Assembly (NCBI GenBank): GCA_029204225.1
Contig: CM055094.1
Location: 28,940,107 to 29,004,106, forward strand
DNA: 64,000 nt
Direction: 5' to 3'
Source: Diphasiastrum complanatum
Taxonomy: Eukaryota; Streptophyta; Lycopodiopsida; Lycopodiales; Lycopodiaceae
In this document: positions 1 to 10,030 of the stretch, in pieces
Numbering within the stretch: position 1 is the stretch's first letter
Layout of the letters: each line of letters begins with the position of its first letter
Position numbers and translations under genes: made by a program
Notes under the pieces: generated by a model
What the model saw: only the letters and a program-made list of their open reading frames with translations
What the model was told of the DNA's origin: nothing
Database searches by the model: none

Positions 1-1107
1 GAATTTGAAACAATTAGATGGGACACCATTCAACATGCCCATCAATGGTAGCCGGTTGCACAAGTATTGGCCACCATAGTGAAGCATATCTAGGATGGTG
101 ATGACAAGTTACAAATAGAACATTGTTAAGGTCATCACAGCCAGATCTAGAGAAATCTAGTCAGATCAAGCCAAATCCATCAAGATCTAGCAAGATCTGA
201 GTAGATCCAACAACATGCGATAGCTTTGACAACATCCAACAAGATCCAAGTGAGATCTAGATCCAGATAGGAGCAACCGGGAAGCAAATCATCAAATTAC
301 ATCAATCAACCTCCATTCTTGCAAATCAAAGACATCGTTCTCAAGAAAACGTAGCAAAATAAAGACGAAATTCACTAAAGCGAATGGATTGGCTACCAAA
401 TGCCCATCAGAATTCTCAGAGAATTCTGCGTAGTCAGATCTGACCTGGATGCAATGGAATACCAGTCTGCAAGAGTTAAGCATTAGAGAATCTCAAGATC
501 TCATTAAAAAACACTGAAAAAGAGCACTTTTTTCATGATTTTCTGAGATCCCTTGGGAGTCGACTCTTGAAATTTTGATTGTCACCGGATCTGACTCAAA
601 TGCATCTATGAAAATCTCTGCGAGAGTTATTGATGAAAAAATCATCAAATTTGAGTGTTTGCGAGGGTTCAGAAAGGCATAATCTATGGAACCTTTGCAA
701 GGCATCAAGATCATCAAGCCAACCTTCACAAAAGGGCATAAATGGAATCAGAGTAGTGAAATTAGCCTGCCTACATGGTCTGATCTTGAAAATCCAAAAT
801 CTAGAGCAAGTTGTGCGAGAGATCACCTCCTACGAGGGTTGAACCTTCGCAGAGCAAAGCTCTGCTATAATTTCCTTCAAAATTTTCAAGTTATCCGATT
901 GTGACGAAACTTTCCACAAACCTTCATCTGCCCTCACAGCTATCTGTTTTACACTCAGTACTTCCATTTCCACTTCCGTTCTCACGATTTCCACCTTCTC
1001 CAGTTTTTTAAGCCTTTTCACTATTTTTAACGCCTTTTTCGTTTTTTAAGAGCCTTTTCGCCTTTCTACACTTTCTCGTTAACAGTTCGTAACATTCATC
1101 CGCCAAC
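1..1107. other. no recognisable gene; AT-rich flank with GATCTAG-like short repeats
   Basis: Only short overlapping ORFs (under 80 codons) on both strands, none resembling a family I know. Between about 120 and 270 the motif AGATCTAG or AGATC recurs roughly a dozen times in degenerate form, as if from a decayed short tandem array. The stretch 900-1090 is pyrimidine-rich and could be a leader for the ORF that follows. Confidence 0.4.
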
Positions 1108-1566
1108 ATGACTTCCTCTTCTTCTACTAACGAAACCGGCACCAAGCAGGTCATCATCTGGGAGGTGTCTTCTGCCACCCAAATCTGGGCCCTACCATCT
1201 GAGGCCTTGATCAAACCTTGGCTTCAGGCTGTTGGCCCCCTCATTCAAGCAATGGGTTTTTACCTGGCGCTATTCTGTTCTGACATAAACATGGACCTCA
1301 CGCTCCATGCCTATGCCACCTGGGATGCGCTGAAGTCGCGTTTCCACATCTTGTACCAAGGTACCACATACAAGGTACGTATAAACGCTAACTCTATGGT
1401 CACCGTCGGCATAGTGTCCGGTGATCGTCAACCCATCTCCCATCACCAGGCCAAAAATCTCAGCAAACCTTATGTAACGGCCACCAACACTGAGCTTCTA
1501 GTTAAGACTAACAATGGGTACTGGATAGAGGCTATCAACGACCTTGTAATCCAAGCAGCTGCTTAA
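1108..1566 (+). CDS. unrecognised ORF, 152 codons
   Basis: I do not recognise this product. The ORF opens with a Ser/Thr-rich segment, then a mixed segment with regularly spaced Trp residues (for example TWDALKSRF near residue 72). That is loosely like the helical part of Copia gag proteins (xxWxxLxxxF), but no zinc knuckle is present. It ends in TAA five bases before another ORF in a different frame, so the two may be halves of one frameshifted gene. A pyrimidine-rich leader precedes the ATG. The most economical reading is a decayed retroelement gag-like gene, but this is an inference from the neighbourhood; a non-coding interpretation is also possible. Confidence 0.3.
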   Translation: MTSSSSTNETGTKQVIIWEVSSATQIWALPSEALIKPWLQAVGPLIQAMGFYLALFCSDINMDLTLHAYATWDALKSRFHILYQGTTYKVRINANSMVTVGIVSGDRQPISHHQAKNLSKPYVTATNTELLVKTNNGYWIEAINDLVIQAAA

Positions 1567-1570
1567 CTTC

Positions 1571-2503
1571 TTGGTTGTTTCAATTTTTTGCAAGGACCGC
1601 ATCCAGTCCACACTACTCAGCCTGATCGTGGAATCCTTCATGGAGTTCCTGAGTCCCTCGGTGGTGCCATACGACTGGCATAGCTTCCTTCTGCATGAGC
1701 TCTCTATTACCATCAAACCTAACATGCACGACCGTATCGTAGTAGGACCACTGCTATGTAACTTTGTTTGTGCGCTTCTCGAGGAAAAGGTTCGCAGGTT
1801 TAACCGATCCAGCATTCTTTCTACCACCATCCCACATACTAACTTGTACCCTCCATATGTCGCATCCACCTCTACTCAGCCCGCAGTTACTGACACAATG
1901 ACCAACAAATGCATGCGTGACATTGCCCCCTCCTCGTCTAGTCCTCCTGTCACTAAGCAACGTACTGCACCTCCGCAATTAACCACCACCGCTTCCACAG
2001 CCATTGTTTCCTCTTCTACTCAACCCTCCACCTCCACCTCCACTACCACATTTGCTCCTCTTCTTCCTATTCTGACAACCTCTGCCTCTATTCCCACATC
2101 TTCCACTGCTTCCATCACTATTGCTTCGTCCATACTTGTTGTCTCTCCTTCTACCTCACTCCTTCAAATTAACCCTCTTGATTCACAGCTCTCTCCTGAC
2201 ACCTTGGCATGGATGCAACTCATTAATCTTTCATTGCCTCACCAAGGCCCCTCACCTCCTGCGTCTCCATCCATCCTCCAAACCACCCTCCATTTCTCTT
2301 CTGTTCTTTCCATGCCCTCTTTTGGACAGCATGTTCTTACACTTGTATCCACTTTTGCTACTCCTCTCACACCCCCCACATCTCCCGTGAAAGCTGGTGA
2401 GGGAGACAAGTCGTTGTCCAATGAAGCATTTGTGCAGAAACCTTTTGTCTCTTCACCTCTACGAGCAGATCCCACCGCACCAGAGGGTATGGTGCCACCA
2501 TAA
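1571..2503 (+). CDS. unrecognised Ser/Thr/Pro-rich ORF, 310 codons
   Basis: About the first 95 residues are ordinary mixed sequence, and the remaining two thirds are dominated by Ser, Thr and Pro with runs such as STSTSTTT. No domain, signal peptide or membrane segment is evident. The frame differs from the ORF ending at 1566, so a one- or two-base frameshift may separate the two. After the TAA at 2503 a further open stretch (about 2699-2780) encodes a short helix-like segment, LRADITKLQQELMIAQQ, ending in TGA, which suggests the ancestral protein was longer and ended in a coiled coil. PST-rich linkers of this kind occur in plant retroelement gag proteins, but also in low-complexity chance ORFs. 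Confidence 0.3.
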   Translation: MVVSIFCKDRIQSTLLSLIVESFMEFLSPSVVPYDWHSFLLHELSITIKPNMHDRIVVGPLLCNFVCALLEEKVRRFNRSSILSTTIPHTNLYPPYVASTSTQPAVTDTMTNKCMRDIAPSSSSPPVTKQRTAPPQLTTTASTAIVSSSTQPSTSTSTTTFAPLLPILTTSASIPTSSTASITIASSILVVSPSTSLLQINPLDSQLSPDTLAWMQLINLSLPHQGPSPPASPSILQTTLHFSSVLSMPSFGQHVLTLVSTFATPLTPPTSPVKAGEGDKSLSNEAFVQKPFVSSPLRADPTAPEGMVPP

Positions 2504-2780
2504 AACCTTATCGAAGATGATGACACTGACTTGCAGACCATTCGAATGACAACACAAGCAGCCCCAGCAAGTGCCATGCTATCGACTGCTCCCACGGACC
2601 TCACAACGGCCTACCAATGGGAGCATTTATCCAAGACACGGTAGCGGCCAAGACCTCACTGGACAACTGAGTACTGTAATTGACCACCAGCAACACCCAG
2701 CTACGAGCAGACATTACAAAGCTCCAACAAGAATTGATGATCGCTCAGCAACATGATTTTGAATGTCCACAGGAGTCTTG

Positions 2781-3140
2781 ATCGAGTGGCACTCATTTAC
2801 CTTTGATCTAGTGGCACCCATTTACCTTTGTTTTTTTTCTATCTTTGATAATGGAAGCATAAGCTCAACATTTGTTTTTCAATTTGATAACGAAAGCACA
2901 TAGAAGACATTTTAATTCTACATTCTATTTCTCCATCTGATCTTTTGTCCCAGCCTTCATCCAAAAGTTCAAATAATAAACTATCTGATAAATTTTTTCA
3001 TACAAACATCGTTGGGATTTTTGTGTACATTGACACTTGAAAAGAAATCCACAAATATATTCAAAGAAATAAACCAACATAATCTGATTGTTTTCTATCT
3101 CGTGCTTATCTTTAATGAATTTTTTACATCATTATATAGC
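2781..3140. other. AT-rich stretch, nothing recognised
   Basis: No ORF, RNA gene or repeat boundary was recognised. A short phrase (gtggcacycatttacctttg) is duplicated in tandem near 2788-2831. Confidence 0.3.
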
Positions 3141-3760
3141 TTGCAACGAAATGATTCTGAAACTGCAGCATCTTGAGCAACCCATTCATCACTTCCAAAA
3201 CTAGGTAATGGAATTGGGAGTATTTGTCCAAAATCTCATTTTGTATCAAGAATGTACATTGATTCATAAAAAAAGATCCCACTATCAGCTAGATCTTTTG
3301 TAGTTCTACCTCTATATTGCAGCTGTCCAATATCAACGTGAATAACATCTAACACATCTGCTAGAGATCTACTGGGCTCCCATTCATTTATGTTAGATGG
3401 ATATAAATCTACAAGAGAAAAATGATCAGATTGGCAAATTTACTGATAGATATTAATGAATGGCAAAAATCAAAGTATTGTAAAATATCAATACTCATAG
3501 TTGTTTTTTTTGTGATCATGAAGGTTGAATCCTTGCCCATTTATCTCTGAATGCATATATACATGTTGGACTAGAATTTCAGAAATAGATTTTCCTCCTG
3601 ATGATGTTTTGAAATCCAAAATTCTAACCTTCCAATAAGATCGATTTTCAAAATGTTCCTCTTGATGATGGATGCATAAATACCCAAGAGTTTTTAGAAT
3701 ATTTTTTTGGCACCCATAATCCATTGTCATCTTTCTCGTTGAAGAGAAGCACATAGTCAA
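3141..3760 (-). pseudogene. unrecognised gene-like fragment with possible intron
   Basis: Two minus-strand open segments, 3760-3488 and about 3414-3141, read as ordinary globular protein rather than retroelement. The first includes KSISEILVQHVYMHSEING and the second VDLYPSNINEWEPSRSLAD. The second is preceded by a pyrimidine tract ending TTCTCTTGTAG, a good splice acceptor, and the first ends near a possible donor, so they could be two exons around an intron of roughly 80 bases. An in-frame stop (TGA) interrupts the second segment near 3240. I do not recognise the family. It may be a captured or decayed fragment of a host gene; the phase across the proposed intron does not join cleanly. Confidence 0.3.
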
Positions 3761-3784
3761 TTGAGGAGCACGGCTTCCTTGATG

Positions 3785-3950
3785 GCAAAAATTTGAAACA
3801 ATACTCTATTATTGAAGACAAACAAGAGAGTCAGATAAGAGAATGTGTAGGCAAAAATTTGAAACAATGAACTATGAATCTGAAAATATGCGTAGGCAAA
3901 AAGCCATGAATTTGAAAATATGTGTAGGCAAAAATTTGAAACACTGAATT
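3785..3950 (+). repeat. degenerate short tandem repeat
   Basis: The phrase GTAGGCAAAAATTTGAAACA recurs three to four times with intervening TGAATTTGAAAATATG, spaced about 35-60 bases apart. The array is imperfect and interrupted at 3802-3845 by a 44-base segment that is also found inverted inside the LTR at 6669-6712. Confidence 0.55.
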
Positions 3951-4079
3951 ATTTGGCACTATGAGTTTGTAGTGGGTTTCTTTCCTTGCCTAACCTGAAT
4001 CCAAGATCTAGTCAATCTAGCATCAAAGAGACGGAGTTAGTTGTCACGCGTAGGTTCGTTCCCATGAGAGCAATAGTAT

Positions 4080-4701
4080 AGTTCAGATTTCAACATGAAT
4101 GGAGGATCTAACACTAACATCCATTAACACTAAGCATTAACACTACATCCATTAACCCTACTTATATTAACCCTAAATCCACAACAATGATAAAAACTCT
4201 CTCTCCCTTTCTCTCTCACAAAAAGCATAAGAAATAGCAATCCCAATAATGATCAAATCCAACAATTAGCAAAATCCAAATAAAGCATGAGAAATGGAGG
4301 AAAAGAGAGGAAGAGCAAGGACATTCATCAATCCATTTCTAAAGAAAACCAATCTGCTTTATTGAAATGAGGAAATGAACATGAGGAACAACTCGAGTTG
4401 GTCCCTTTTTATAGTAGAGAGGAGGACCCTGGTCTCCGAATCCTATTGGTCCAGTCTTGCCTCTCTTTTTATTCAAATTTAAAAAAGTGCGGGAACCATC
4501 AAAATTGGAGGGAAACCCAACTTTATTCACTAACTTGACATTTAGGCCCTGCGACATTAAAAGTCCCGCAAAAAGGCCTAAAGTCCTTTTATTAACATTC
4601 TAATTAATCAAATAACTATGTGATCACAAGCAGGGTGCCAAATCCCTCTCACTTATTAACTAGGGTTAGGGTTGCCTTGGGATCCGCAAACCCTCCAACA
4701 G
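4080..4701 (-). repeat. candidate LTR, minus strand
   Basis: Read on the minus strand, the segment starts TGTTGGAGGG at about 4701. It carries a TATA-like box (CTATAAAAAGGG, 4404-4415) and about 50 bases later an AATAAA (4358-4363), the spacing expected of the U3/R region of an LTR. CATTAACMCTA-type short repeats lie at 4105-4180. I could not find a matching partner LTR or a primer-binding site, so the lower boundary is a guess. Confidence 0.35.
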
Positions 4702-4973
4702 AGTTTACTCTAGTTAATCCCGTTAACCATGATTTGACAATGCATATACATTAATGGTACATTGATTTTCTCATTTCAACCATCTGTCATATTCATTTTC
4801 AATATTTTTGGGCCTCTTCGGGCAGTGATGAGCTGGAAGGGCAGGCCTCAACAACTAATAGCATTTTCACATGCTGCCCAACAAAACAACAATATACTTA
4901 AAAAGTTTTTATGTTATTTATATTTGAAAAATTCTACGTTACGTAGAACCCCGATATCAAGGTTTCAATTGCT

Positions 4974-5279
4974 CTACATGGCTACGAAAATAAAAATAAA
5001 ATAAAAAAACATATTTTTCAAATATCCTCGTCGGGCTCTAAGTTTCTCTAATGTTTGCATGTCCGAGATGTTCAGGATGATCAGCGCAAATGCTTTGTCA
5101 TCCTTCAGTTTCCATTGGGAGATTGTTGTGTCCTCGTCTTTGGGTCTTGCCTCTTCACCTGTAACAACGTCGTACAATTCCTTAGTCATTAGCACAGTTC
5201 TCATCTTAGATTTCCACAGATGGCAATTGGATCCATCAAGCTTGTCCATGATAGAACTGGCTTTGCCTTGGGAATCCAT
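4974..5279 (-). pseudogene. Ty1/Copia gag N-terminal fragment
   Basis: The 101-codon ORF begins MDSQGKASSIMDKLDGSN and continues with WKSKMRTVLMTKELYDVV, the typical start of Copia gag (region of the DUF4219/UBN2 families). Similarity stops near 5015 (MQTLEKLRARRG), after which the reading frame runs into unrelated AT-rich DNA, so only about 90 residues of gag survive. It lies 230 bases downstream, on the minus strand, of a primer-binding site and complete LTR (5503-6809), the correct order for the 5' end of an element. Confidence 0.75.
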
Positions 5280-5502
5280 GTGGAAGATTAGTCTAGATGA
5301 TAATAGTACCTATCAATGACTTAAGTATGAAAATCTAGTGCGAAATTACAGAACAAGAAAACAAGTGTCCTATCGGCTAGTAGGATCAAGTTCTGTGGGA
5401 AGCTTATCAGGCTATAGAAATAGCTCTGACATAAAACTGCTTAAGAAACTAGATGAATTCTGATATTAAAGCTCTAAATAATCAGAGAATAGTAACCTAT
5501 CG

Positions 5503-5513
5503 TTCTGATACCA
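5503..5513 (-). other. primer-binding site (initiator Met tRNA type)
   Basis: The minus strand reads TGGTATCAGAA immediately after the LTR end ...TCCAGCA, matching the plant Copia primer-binding motif TGGTATCAGAGC for its first nine to ten bases. Confidence 0.75.
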
Positions 5514-6809
5514 TGCTGGAGAAATGTGAGAAGTTCCCTCGGTGCATGCACTATTCGTAACAATAGACGAACACAATAATGAAGTTAAGTTTAGAGCTAG
5601 GTGTGCAGTGATAGCGGAAGCAAGAGCAGACAATCAGACAAGCAATCAGAAGGTCAGACAGAGAACTAAAAGCATTGCAAATACTGACATAACTTGAATG
5701 CAGAACTAGACAGCACTTTATTCAGATTGATTGTAATGAAATACAAGTGACTTGAGTGAATCTTTTAGCCACCAGCCGTGCTTGCCATTTAGCAATGGAA
5801 CCATCAGAGTTGATCTTCTTCTTGAAGATCCACTTGTTGTCGATAGCTCTCTTGTGAGTGGGGAAGTCGACCAGTGTCCAGGTTTGATTCGTCAAAAGTG
5901 AGTTGTACTTGCTTTCCATAGCTTCTTGCCACTTCACAGCATCCTTGGAGTTAATTGCTTCGGCTAGGCTCTTTGCTTCTTCTGATGAAGTCCAGAATGA
6001 TTGAGGTGTATACCTCTCAAGAACTATCCGAGTACGTGAGGATCTGCGAACGTCTGGTTGACCAGGATGTGATGATGCTTCTTCTTGAATTTCTCCAGAT
6101 CTGTTCGAGCTAGCTTGGTCTGGTCGGATGACAGGTATTGTCGACTGCTCGGCTTCTATAGCTGTAGCTACAGGTTCTGTAGAAGGAACATCAATGTTGG
6201 AAGAATCCATGTCACGTAAAAGCAGTCTGAAAAAAAAGAATCAATGCTTGAAAGCATCTACCATGTATGTCTCTGATAAGTGGTCATCTCGGCGTCTATG
6301 AGTGCTCGAGTGTATATGGAATCAGCCCATCTTATCTAGCATAATTAATTGATTAAAATGATCAACTATATACAGTTTACATTTGTGCAGATGTATGTAC
6401 AAGAATGTGGCATGGAGCCATTGCACCATCTGGAGTAGATCACGACTGTTGTTGTCATTGTCCAAGTAGTTGCACAGTATAGGAAGTGGGCATGAAAAGG
6501 CTTCAACTATTCGGAGTCGAACATGTCGTTGCCGATAGTCAATGGAGTCGGGATAATTGTTTGGCGGTCCTCGATGATAGTCGGTTGAGTCAATAAGTCG
6601 GACTCCCCGATAAGTCGGCCAACTCAGGCTTCCCCGATAAGTCGATCAACTCCGACAAGTCAGACTGCCATTCTCTTATCTGACTCTCTTGTTTGTCTTC
6701 AATAATAGAGTACTTCTGCAGACTGTGCGACAATGCTCGTAAAACTACAATAATATGAATTGAGCTAGATTAGCATGGGATTTAGGAGAGTAGAGGAATA
6801 AATCCAACA
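5514..6809 (-). repeat. complete Copia LTR, 1,296 bp, carrying a pol fragment
   Basis: On the minus strand the LTR begins TGTTGGA (6809), directly after a polypurine tract, and ends TCCAGCA (5514), directly before the primer-binding site. The two ends are near-perfect inverted repeats with canonical TG...CA. The LTR lies between an RNase H end (upstream) and a gag start (downstream), so two internal regions share one LTR. Its length is inflated by an integrase-to-reverse-transcriptase coding fragment at about 5741-6235. An AATAAA just past the fragment (5716-5722) could be the polyadenylation signal. Near 6560-6660 the phrase CCCCGATAAGTCG is repeated. Confidence 0.7.
5741..6210 (-). pseudogene. 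Copia integrase-RT junction fragment inside an LTR
   Basis: The ORF reads through the region after Copia integrase, with the typical RRSSR motif, and into the N-terminal part of reverse transcriptase (KWQEAMESKYNSLLTNQTW, then WIFKKKINSDGSIAKWQARLVAK). Similarity ends abruptly at FTQ (about 5741); the remaining nine codons of the open frame (to 5722) are LTR sequence. The fragment begins with an ATG at 6208-6210 and is open for about 155 codons, with no catalytic residue of either enzyme. Its position between the two LTR ends shows it was inserted into, or captured by, the LTR. Confidence 0.75.
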
Positions 6810-6970
6810 CCCTCCCCCTTAATCTGGATCCATGAATGCCTTGATCTTTAAACTAAGCATTGCACAAAATTTGTTGTGTGCATCAATGCTCAAAGCCTTG
6901 GCAAACACATATGCGATCATGTTTTGCATTCGACAATACGTTAAGCTTACCTCTTTGTTGAGAACCTTAC
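6810..6970 (-). pseudogene. Copia RNase H C-terminal end and polypurine tract
   Basis: The minus strand encodes KVLNKEVSLTYCRMQNMIAYVFAKALS, the C-terminal end of the Copia RNase H (consensus ending IADIFTKAL), followed by a stop and a polypurine tract AAGGGGGAGGG that abuts the LTR at 6809. Substitutions (IAYVFAKAL) and truncation at about 6970 show a decayed fragment of some 50 residues. The upstream part of this element is absent; unrelated plus-strand ORF sequence begins at the break. Confidence 0.75.
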
Positions 6971-6971
6971 T

Positions 6972-8173
6972 GAAGATAATCCCATTAGTGTGTCTGATGA
7001 GCAAAGTGATAACGACAAAGCGGATGAGCGAAACGAGGACAATGAGTCAGATGAGCAAAGTGACGACGAGAGTCAAGCCCTAGATCTAGATATAGTTGCA
7101 GGCAACAAAAGTCCAATTCCAGACTCGGATCAAGTTGCAACAACATATGGTGAAAATCAGAATTCAGATGAAAGTCAAGATTCAGATCAAAATGTGAAGA
7201 TAATTGAACATCCTTTTGAGTTTCACTTCAATCATCAAAGTCCGGAACTTGGACTACATCAATGCCTTAATCCGGTCAATGAACAAGCAACTATGGAATG
7301 TCAAACTGAGAATATTGCTATGCTCAAAGAAACTCAATCAAGGCATTCACCAAATTTTCAGATTGAGGACTACATGACACCGACATTCCATGGTTTGGAA
7401 TTGAGTAGCTATTTAAAGGATCCAATTTGTGAACCAATTCATTTCGATTTGGAGCTTTCAAGAATATTTTTATTTTTGACAATGATCTAATCGAGTATGA
7501 GGTATTCAACATGGATACTAGTAGAAATGCAAAATTTTCATTAATCCATGGAAATCCTACTTGTATCAATACTTTGGATTATTGTTCAACGCCTCATGGA
7601 TCCATTTTACAAGAGCATAAAGTGGCTTCTGTTAGAGAACCCTATTCCTATGAATTCTCTAGAACTCAAAAGCCAAATTGTAATTCACGTGCATATTCAG
7701 AATGTATGGATGTGAATAATGATTGGGAACATTCTCTCAGTCAACCAACACTCTATAGGAAGCTAATTTTAAAATATGCCATCAATCTTTATCAGTTTCT
7801 TTGGAGAGGTTTACATTGCTCAGTGGACTCTAGTGTGATCAATCCTCAATTGAGTAATGTCAACAATGATTGTTCATCAATGGTTATTCAGAACAATCGA
7901 AACATCAAATCCTTGGTTCAAGTTTGGACTGTACTTTCATTATTTAAAATTGATGCTTCAATAGTTTATATGGGCAACTACAAATCTTATATTTCGAGAC
8001 GAGAGTCCATTTTTGAGGTCAATCAGGTCAAATATTCACGACCACCTATGAATGAGGTATTGACCAAATTTGAAGAAATATTTTTTGGTCAACAATATAC
8101 CCAAAGATATGCTTCATTGTACGACAAAGTGTCAATATTCATGCCAACTACTTCGTATGGAGCATTTATATAA
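6972..8173 (+). pseudogene. unrecognised acidic ORF pair, one frameshift, 5'-truncated
   Basis: Two plus-strand open segments (6972-7490 and 7487-8173) join if one base shift is allowed in the T-rich run near 7465-7480; without it the first stops at 7490. The N-terminal part is acidic and repetitive (SDEQSD units, residues 1-60) and the rest is ordinary, Asn/Ser-rich globular sequence with no motif I recognise. Open sequence also continues in pieces past 8173 (for example a frame at about 8489-8560 reading DNFGFVMRQYAFGRYILNHDY). The left end is cut by the Copia fragment ending at 6970. A non-pol ORF of an LTR element is plausible, because an LTR-like start follows at 8609. This is inference. 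Confidence 0.35.
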
Positions 8174-9114
8174 GAACAACAATTCACGACTACCATTGTT
8201 TATGACATGATTGTAATTTCCTTCATCAAATTGGTCAAACAACATGGATTTCCAGCTACGATAGAAGAGCCGAATGCAAGACAAAACCAAGAATCCAAGG
8301 GAATTGGATAAGCATCCGAGTTAGTATGATGTCGAGGAAGTAGACAAAAGAGGATATTGCGGTGATACACTATGTCCATTCCATACAGATTGGTTACCAA
8401 CAAGCAATACTCTTCTTCAACCATCAGTTTTCCTCCATGGGAACAAGGATTATAGTCTAAAGCCAACAAAATAATTTCAATTTGACAACTTTGGATTTGT
8501 AATGAGGCAATATGCTTTTGGACGATACATCCTCAATCATGACTACTTAACCAAGGCGATCAAACTGATCATTTTTTAGGACAAAAATGTTTAAGTAGGA
8601 GCAGTGTCATGTACTTTAAGTACATCCATGGTTATACGTGCAATATAATATCCATTGTAAGCTTTGTAGGCCCAAAAGGAGCTATCAGCCTTAAGAACAA
8701 GGCGGTTCCCTCTTTAGGCCCTTCAAAGTACCTAATAAGGGTAATAGGCCAATAAGGGCCCAATGTAGTTTAAATAATACTTAACAAGGGCTAACTATCC
8801 CTCAAGATATTTAAGTTTAATTAAGTAAGAACATTGTGTATAACTAGGCAAGAGACATCAATTTGTGAATCTTTTGGCTTATTTGCAAGTGAGAGCTTCT
8901 AGCTTCCTTGTGAGTAGGGATCTCCATTGCTAGGTCTCGTGTGCCCTATCCACATGAATCCATGCTCATCTTCATAGCTTGTACTCTTCTTTCCATCACT
9001 AATGTGATTCTAAGGTGATCTCCGTGTTTCTAGCTTTCTATGGACATGCTATCTTGATTGTATTGTTCTCCTCTTGCTATTAGCTTTACTTCATTGTTAT
9101 TGCTATTAGTTTGG
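8174..9114 (+). other. decayed 3' region and possible LTR (from 8609)
   Basis: From 8174 to about 8590 only broken reading frames remain. At 8595-8608 a purine-rich run (AAGTAGGAGCAG) precedes TGTCATGTACTTTAAG, which resembles a polypurine tract followed by an LTR start. The right boundary and partner LTR were not found; at about 9115 the sequence changes to Copia RNase H. Confidence 0.3.
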
Positions 9115-9354
9115 GATTTGGCACATGACAACAATCCTATCTTTCATGCAAGGAGCAAGCATATTGAGGTGGCATATCATTTTGTGAGGGAGCAAGTCAT
9201 GGCAAAGGAGGTGGAGCTTCAACATGTATCCTCAAGGGAATGTGTAGTTGATATCTTCACCAAAGCATTGGGAAAAGACTTGTTTATGAAGCATAGGACT
9301 TCACTTGGAGTAATCTCAAAGTCTATGCTAAAATTAGTTGAAGAGGGAGTGTGA
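9115..9354 (+). pseudogene. Copia RNase H C-terminal fragment
   Basis: About 78 codons with the diagnostic Copia order: NNPIFHARSKHIEVAYHFVR, then VSSRECVVDIFTKALGKDLF. The RNase H end is followed by TGA and a purine-rich GAAGAGGGAGTG that looks like a polypurine tract. Only some 20 bases later the sequence becomes gag of another Copia copy, so the LTR is essentially missing. The upstream part of this element is not present. Confidence 0.75.
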
Positions 9355-9376
9355 GAGATTTCAACTAGTTTGATCA

Positions 9377-9990
9377 ATTTGACAAAGATCTAACGAGCTT
9401 CATCAGAAAGATGAAGAACCTATTCCTATCACTACACAATGCCAAAATAGAACACATTGTCTCACAAGAAAAGCAGCTCACGTACTTGCTACGCTCCCTA
9501 CCAAGATCATTTTAGACGACCCAGACTCTACTAGCAAAAGATCCTGATATGACTTTCGACAAAGCTATCATTACATCAAAGAAGAGGTGGAGGCTTGAGA
9601 GCACTTTGACGACAACCACGAGTCAGATTAGACTCTCTACAACAGTAGAGATCAGCCAAAGAAGAAGTCTCAGCTTAAGAGGGAGTGAACCCGAAGAGGA
9701 GATCATAACTAGCAGAGAGATGGAGATCAAGAAGGAAGATCAAAAGACAGGAGCAAGAACAATGAGCAGCAAGACAGCGAGAAGAAGACTTGTGTCAGAT
9801 GCAGATGTGATGACCACAATGTGAATAAAAGTTGACTGAATCTGAAGGTTGAGTGTGTACATTGTCACAGGAAGGGTCATGCTGCAATGGATTGTTACCA
9901 GATTCCAAGGAACAAGAAGGTAGAAGGAAGGAAAAAGAGCTCCAACAGCTCATCATACATGGAGGAGCCAAAATTCTCAAAGATGCGTGA
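9377..9990 (+). pseudogene. Copia D gag fragment with zinc knuckle
   Basis: Broken frames encode the middle of Copia gag (DLTSFIRKMKNLFLSLHN, then TYLLRSLPRSF) followed by a basic region and a CCHC knuckle C-VH-C-HRKG-H-AAMD-C near 9859-9895. At least two in-frame stops and frameshifts are visible. The first 120 or so residues of gag are absent, because the fragment joins directly to the RNase H debris before it. Confidence 0.65.
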
Positions 9991-10030
9991 AGAACGAGAG
10001 ACAACTATTCAGACGATGAGCAGCAAGACA

